Origin: Collybiopsis luxurians FD-317 M1
Lineage: Eukaryota > Basidiomycota > Agaricomycetes > Agaricales > Omphalotaceae
NCBI GenBank assembly: GCA_000827265.1
Contig: KN834756.1
Location: forward strand, 902,385-966,384
DNA length: 64,000 nucleotides
Direction of reading: 5' to 3'
In this document: in pieces, positions 60,480-64,000 of the stretch
Layout: each line of letters starts with the position of its first letter
Position numbering within the stretch: position 1 is the stretch's first letter
Translations under genes and position numbers: made by a program
Notes under the pieces: model-generated
What the model saw: the letters and a program-made list of their open reading frames with translations, nothing else
Databases searched by the model: none
What the model was told of the DNA's origin: nothing

Positions 60480-62618
60480 ATATAGACTACATTACAAGTA
60501 GTAGTACAGGAAGGGTATAAAATATAAGGACCCGAGCCTGTTAAAAAGTCCACACCTAGTTGTAGTATTGGGTTTAGCTATAGGACTTGGAGAGAGGGCA
60601 GTGTACATTATCATCCTACTCAAATAACATTTTGTATCAAATTTGCAATGTAAAGCTTCATTGAGAAGCCTGTGGCGGAGCTTGCACAAAGTGTGGTCGG
60701 GAACACCAAAGGGTGGTATCCAGGGGAGAAATGTGGAATGTCACCTGGGGAAAACCAGAGAGGTCTTATTGTTGGCATTTTTGAGGTCTTCCTTTAGCCA
60801 CCAACAGAGTTGACAGCATTTATTATCAGTGCAAACAGGGAGTTCAACAGCCTGAACAATGGAAGTCAAAAGATTACGACCTAATTTACAGAGTCACAAA
60901 AATAGCATTACTCACACTGGAAAATATCTCATTCAATGGGTCATGGTAAGCATACCCAATCAAAGCCACTTCAGCATGTAAAGTGGCATAGAGTGCCATT
61001 TTCTGAAGTTGAGCAATGGCTCGGGGGTCCAGAAGGTGAGGTAAGATCTTGTTGAGAAACATAACAACTTCTTCTTCACTGCATTCAAAAAGGCCAATAA
61101 CGTCGGAGCGAAAGCAATCAATGTGGATCATCTTGTCATCAAAAAACCTAGTAAAATAATGCCACAATGAGATGGTGGACATGTAATAGTGCATAACCAT
61201 ATGGAGCAGCTGTAAAGTGCACACTGCAGAACTTTCATTGATTTCCCACACTAACACTAAAAGAAGACATGAAGAGGTGCATCAATCAAGAAAATTAGAA
61301 TGGAGCTTACAATCAGACCCTCCTTGGTCCACTATGGCTTCAGGACTCTGATTTGGGACTACCAGGGGGGTGCAAGCAAACAAATTGGTGTTGCAGGAAG
61401 TATGTCTTGTCATCATCTGTGCTGAACTTATCTTATTCTCTGTGTGCAACATTTAAGGCAGTTATAAATTGAAGATAATTTAAGACATACTGGCTGCCGC
61501 AAGGTCCTGGTGATACTTTGCAACAGGGAGGGAGAGGAGATGCTTCAAAACATAGTGCAGTGCATGAAGAGTGGCGATAAAGAGAGTTATGGTTTGTGTG
61601 CCAATTTTGTCAGGCGCGGTTGAAATAACCTTTCAAGTACTTGTACCGACATTGGTTCAGGACAGTACAGAAGCCTCCAGAAGTTTGTTTTCAAGTTGTG
61701 ACCATATGTACTTGAACAATGCAATCCAACTCTTGATGTTAGATTCACTGAATGAGTACTCATACATCCTCAAATCCTGGACAGGAATCATGTCTGCATC
61801 CACGAACTGTTGAACTACACTATGTTCAATATCCTCCAGCCTGACATTAAAGGTGCATGTCCAAAGAACTGGACACTCCAAAATTGCTTCAAGGCAATTC
61901 TCAAGGATATCGAAGGGCAGCATTCCCCACTGGTCGCAGAACATTCTAACCCAATGAGCAAGCTTCTGAAAAGCTCTCTGGTGGATAAAAAAACAAAGTT
62001 TCCCAAATCTTGAGTTTGACTGCCTACCGATTGCATATGGCTGAGAACATTGCAAATGTCCCAAAGGTGTATCTCTAAGGTGTGATTGTTAGGTGAAGAT
62101 TCTATTATCCCACTGCTGAGCAAAACATTGGAATAACCTTACCTACTACCATACTCCCAATTTTCAAGAATATCAGCTCCTTTCTTTGGATCTGGTTTGG
62201 TTAGCTGCAGGCTGCAGCTTTGAGGTCCTTGGAATTTGCCAGGGGGATCCAACTCATCCAAGGAGCAGCCAGTGTTCTCCGAAAATACAATGCATCAGAT
62301 GGACCTTGCATCAATGTGACCCACAACAGCATTGACACTGCTGAGAGGATGAGCGATATTGAGCAAGGTAGAGAGAGAGTGCAATAAATGGGGTTGAGTA
62401 GCTTGAAGCTTTTGGAATACCAGTGGGGTTGCTTCCATTTCAGAGCTAAGATATGAAGAGAGTAAAATGATGTCAGTAGTAATACTATCGCTGAACAGCT
62501 CGTCAGCCATGTTCACTGAAATGTGGAGAGCTGAGGTGATGAATTGATTTGGGAACAGACCTGAATTTGGCCCAATGACTCGATCACATGTCAACTTGAA
62601 AGGGCGCACAAAATTCAA
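60480..62618 (-). pseudogene. OTT_1508-like deaminase-domain gene (probable relic)
   Basis: Cytidine-deaminase-fold protein of the fungal OTT_1508-like group; nucleic-acid deaminase activity is predicted for the family, substrate unknown. The helical N-terminal region lies at 62295-62618 (MNFVRPFKLTCDRVIG) and 61657-62064. The catalytic region has LYATLHAEVALIGYAY (HAE near 60970-60978). An intron with GTGAGT donor follows, then CTDNKCCQLCWWLKEDL (CCxxC at 60804-60818), then HSTFLPWIPPFGVPDHTL and LCKLRHRLLNEALH. The zinc-binding H-A-E and C-x2-C residues are all present. An in-frame TGA lies at 60741-60743, just before HSTF, in a stretch where relatives read like P-G-x-H. Intron placement in the N-terminal half is uncertain. 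Confidence 0.6.
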
Positions 62619-62766
62619 TAACTTGCGAAGCTTTGAGGGTATGCATATGAATTCCTAGACATAGACTACTGAGTACTACAGTAGAATAGCATCTCCATAC
62701 TAGCCACTGTGTAGTGGCATTTTGAAGGCTAACTAGTCATGACAGAGTGGCAGGACCTGTGTTATT

Positions 62767-64000
62767 CTAAAGGGAACAATCATCCAGTATTTCTTGCACC
62801 AAACGCACATGTTTACCAATCATATCATCAGAAAACCTCAAGTGCTGCAATGCACAGTCACTCCAGACCAACCCAAACTCAATTATGTGCTGGAGGTGCC
62901 ATAGCATATGGATTCCGCAGTTGTGACCGTTAGACTGAAAGGGAACCTACAATGAAGGGAATGTATGGGAGCGTATCAAAAGGAATGTCATCAGATAACT
63001 CACTATCGAGTGAGGATCACAGTGCCATGTGGTAGTTGGATTATTTTGCAATTTCACTTCCTCTCCCCTTATGTGACCAAACACTTCAGTAAGCCACATT
63101 AAAACCTGCTTGATGTAAATTTCATTGCACATAAACTGAAAGTTGTAGTTACATACTAGCATTAAGTTCATATTTTTCCTCAATAGCAAAGGCTTTTGTT
63201 GGTTGTTGAAGCAAGTTTGACAAAGACTATCATAGATCTCAATTTGTTGGGTGCTAAAATTAATGTAGGCGGAATACCAGTGGGTGTTGTCCTCATTGAT
63301 CAGGATGAAGACATGATCCCATCCTGTAAGACCTTGAGCTTTCTGACTTGCAGTCAGTAAATTCCATTTGCCAGAAAGAATAGGCCCTTACCTCTGCAGC
63401 ACAACACCACCTTTGTATTTCCCTCTCATTTGCCATAGTTAAAATGCCTGACTTGGCGTAGAAACACTGATAATCCTCAAAAAGAAATTTGCTTGTGAAC
63501 CAAGTACTCAGTCCAAGGGTTGTCCAGGATTTAGAACACCACTTCACAACAAAGTAGTTTATCACCTTGTCATCTAGCCACTGGCCAATGCCTATCATTT
63601 GGAAGCTTCAATGAGGAATTTGTGGTAAAGTCACTTTTGCATTCTTTGTTATCGGTACACAAAACGAATCAGAAAAATTGCATAGAGTTTTATAAAGATA
63701 TGCACAAGCTTCATGATTGATCTGAGTATATCTGCCACCTTGTCTGGATGCACATCCAACATTTGGAACAGAGTACTCTCCATGTCAATTTTCATTTCGG
63801 TAATCCATGTTTGCAAACGATGAAGATTTTGAAGGGTAGAAGCTAGAAAATAATCCAAAGACAGAGTATGGTGATATTCAAGGCAAGAGGTGAAGTTATT
63901 CTCAATATCTGGGAGACAGCTAAGAAGGCTTGCCACAGTTCGCAACCCTTTGATCCGAAGCTGAAGCTCTGAATAGGAGTTTTTGTTCAGTCCATGTGAA
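62767..64000 (-). CDS. Ulp1-type cysteine protease (C48) gene, 3' part
   Basis: SUMO-protease-like domain of the kind expanded in agaricomycete transposon-rich genomes. At the window edge is a helical segment (LRTVASLLSCLPDIE, 63649-63945). After an intron comes QWLDDKVINYFVVKWCSK, then ANEREIQRWC, an intron (about 63394-63340), then VFILINEDNTHWYSAYI with the catalytic His (codon 63280-63282), IEIYDSL with the Asp, VLMWLTEVFGHIRGEEV, WHCDPHS, an intron, and VPFQSNGHNCGIHMLWHL with the oxyanion Gln and catalytic Cys. It ends at TAG 62769-62767. All catalytic residues are intact and no premature stop is seen inside the window. The 5' end lies outside. Confidence 0.8.

Overview
The window looks like an accessory, transposon-rich stretch of an agaricomycete (mushroom-forming basidiomycete) genome. 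The evidence is many short GT-AG introns of about 50-60 nt, several NACHT-WD40 (STAND/NLR-like) paralogs of the fungal HET-E/HNWD type, a Plavaka-type transposase, Ulp1 and deaminase genes of the kind common in Agaricomycetes, and fragments of fungal single-copy genes (flavin monooxygenase, velvet factor, DUF1996). I cannot name the species.

Layout. 1-4431: NACHT-WD40 gene 1 (minus, runs off the left edge). 4432-7450: upstream block A, holding a dispersed repeat unit R. 7480-10054: decayed flavin monooxygenase copy 1. 10-18 kb: mostly unrecognised sequence with repeat fragments and a small monooxygenase relic. 18484-23083: NACHT-WD40 gene 2 (plus, broken by a frameshift and a stop). 23.9-30.3 kb: R-unit copies, truncated NACHT gene 3 (minus), a DUF1996 gene remnant (minus), and a copy of block A fused directly to a WD40 array without NACHT (gene 5, 30281-31561). 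33469-36599: a terminal-inverted-repeat element (TE1) beside a decayed velvet gene. 39960-42193: an inverted copy of block A. 42194-46404: NACHT-WD40 gene 4, the best preserved. 46845-52312: monooxygenase copy 2, inverted and split by a second element of the TE1 family (TE2). 52.3-54.3 kb: a probable LTR-element remnant and a 21-bp tandem repeat. 54.4-64 kb (all minus): an unknown gene, a Plavaka transposase riddled with in-frame stops, an OTT_1508-like deaminase relic, and an intact Ulp1-type (C48) protease domain running off the right edge.

The main story is a family of self/non-self-recognition-like NACHT-WD40 genes in every state: intact, point-mutated, truncated, and recombined onto a foreign promoter. 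They lie among inverted duplications and two transposons whose target sites can be read directly from unoccupied copies. Their WD40 repeats are nearly identical at DNA level but differ at a few residue positions. The three assembly gaps all fall inside these arrays. Matched copies show CpG to TpG/CpA decay, so methylation-linked mutation is a plausible cause of much of the gene breakage.
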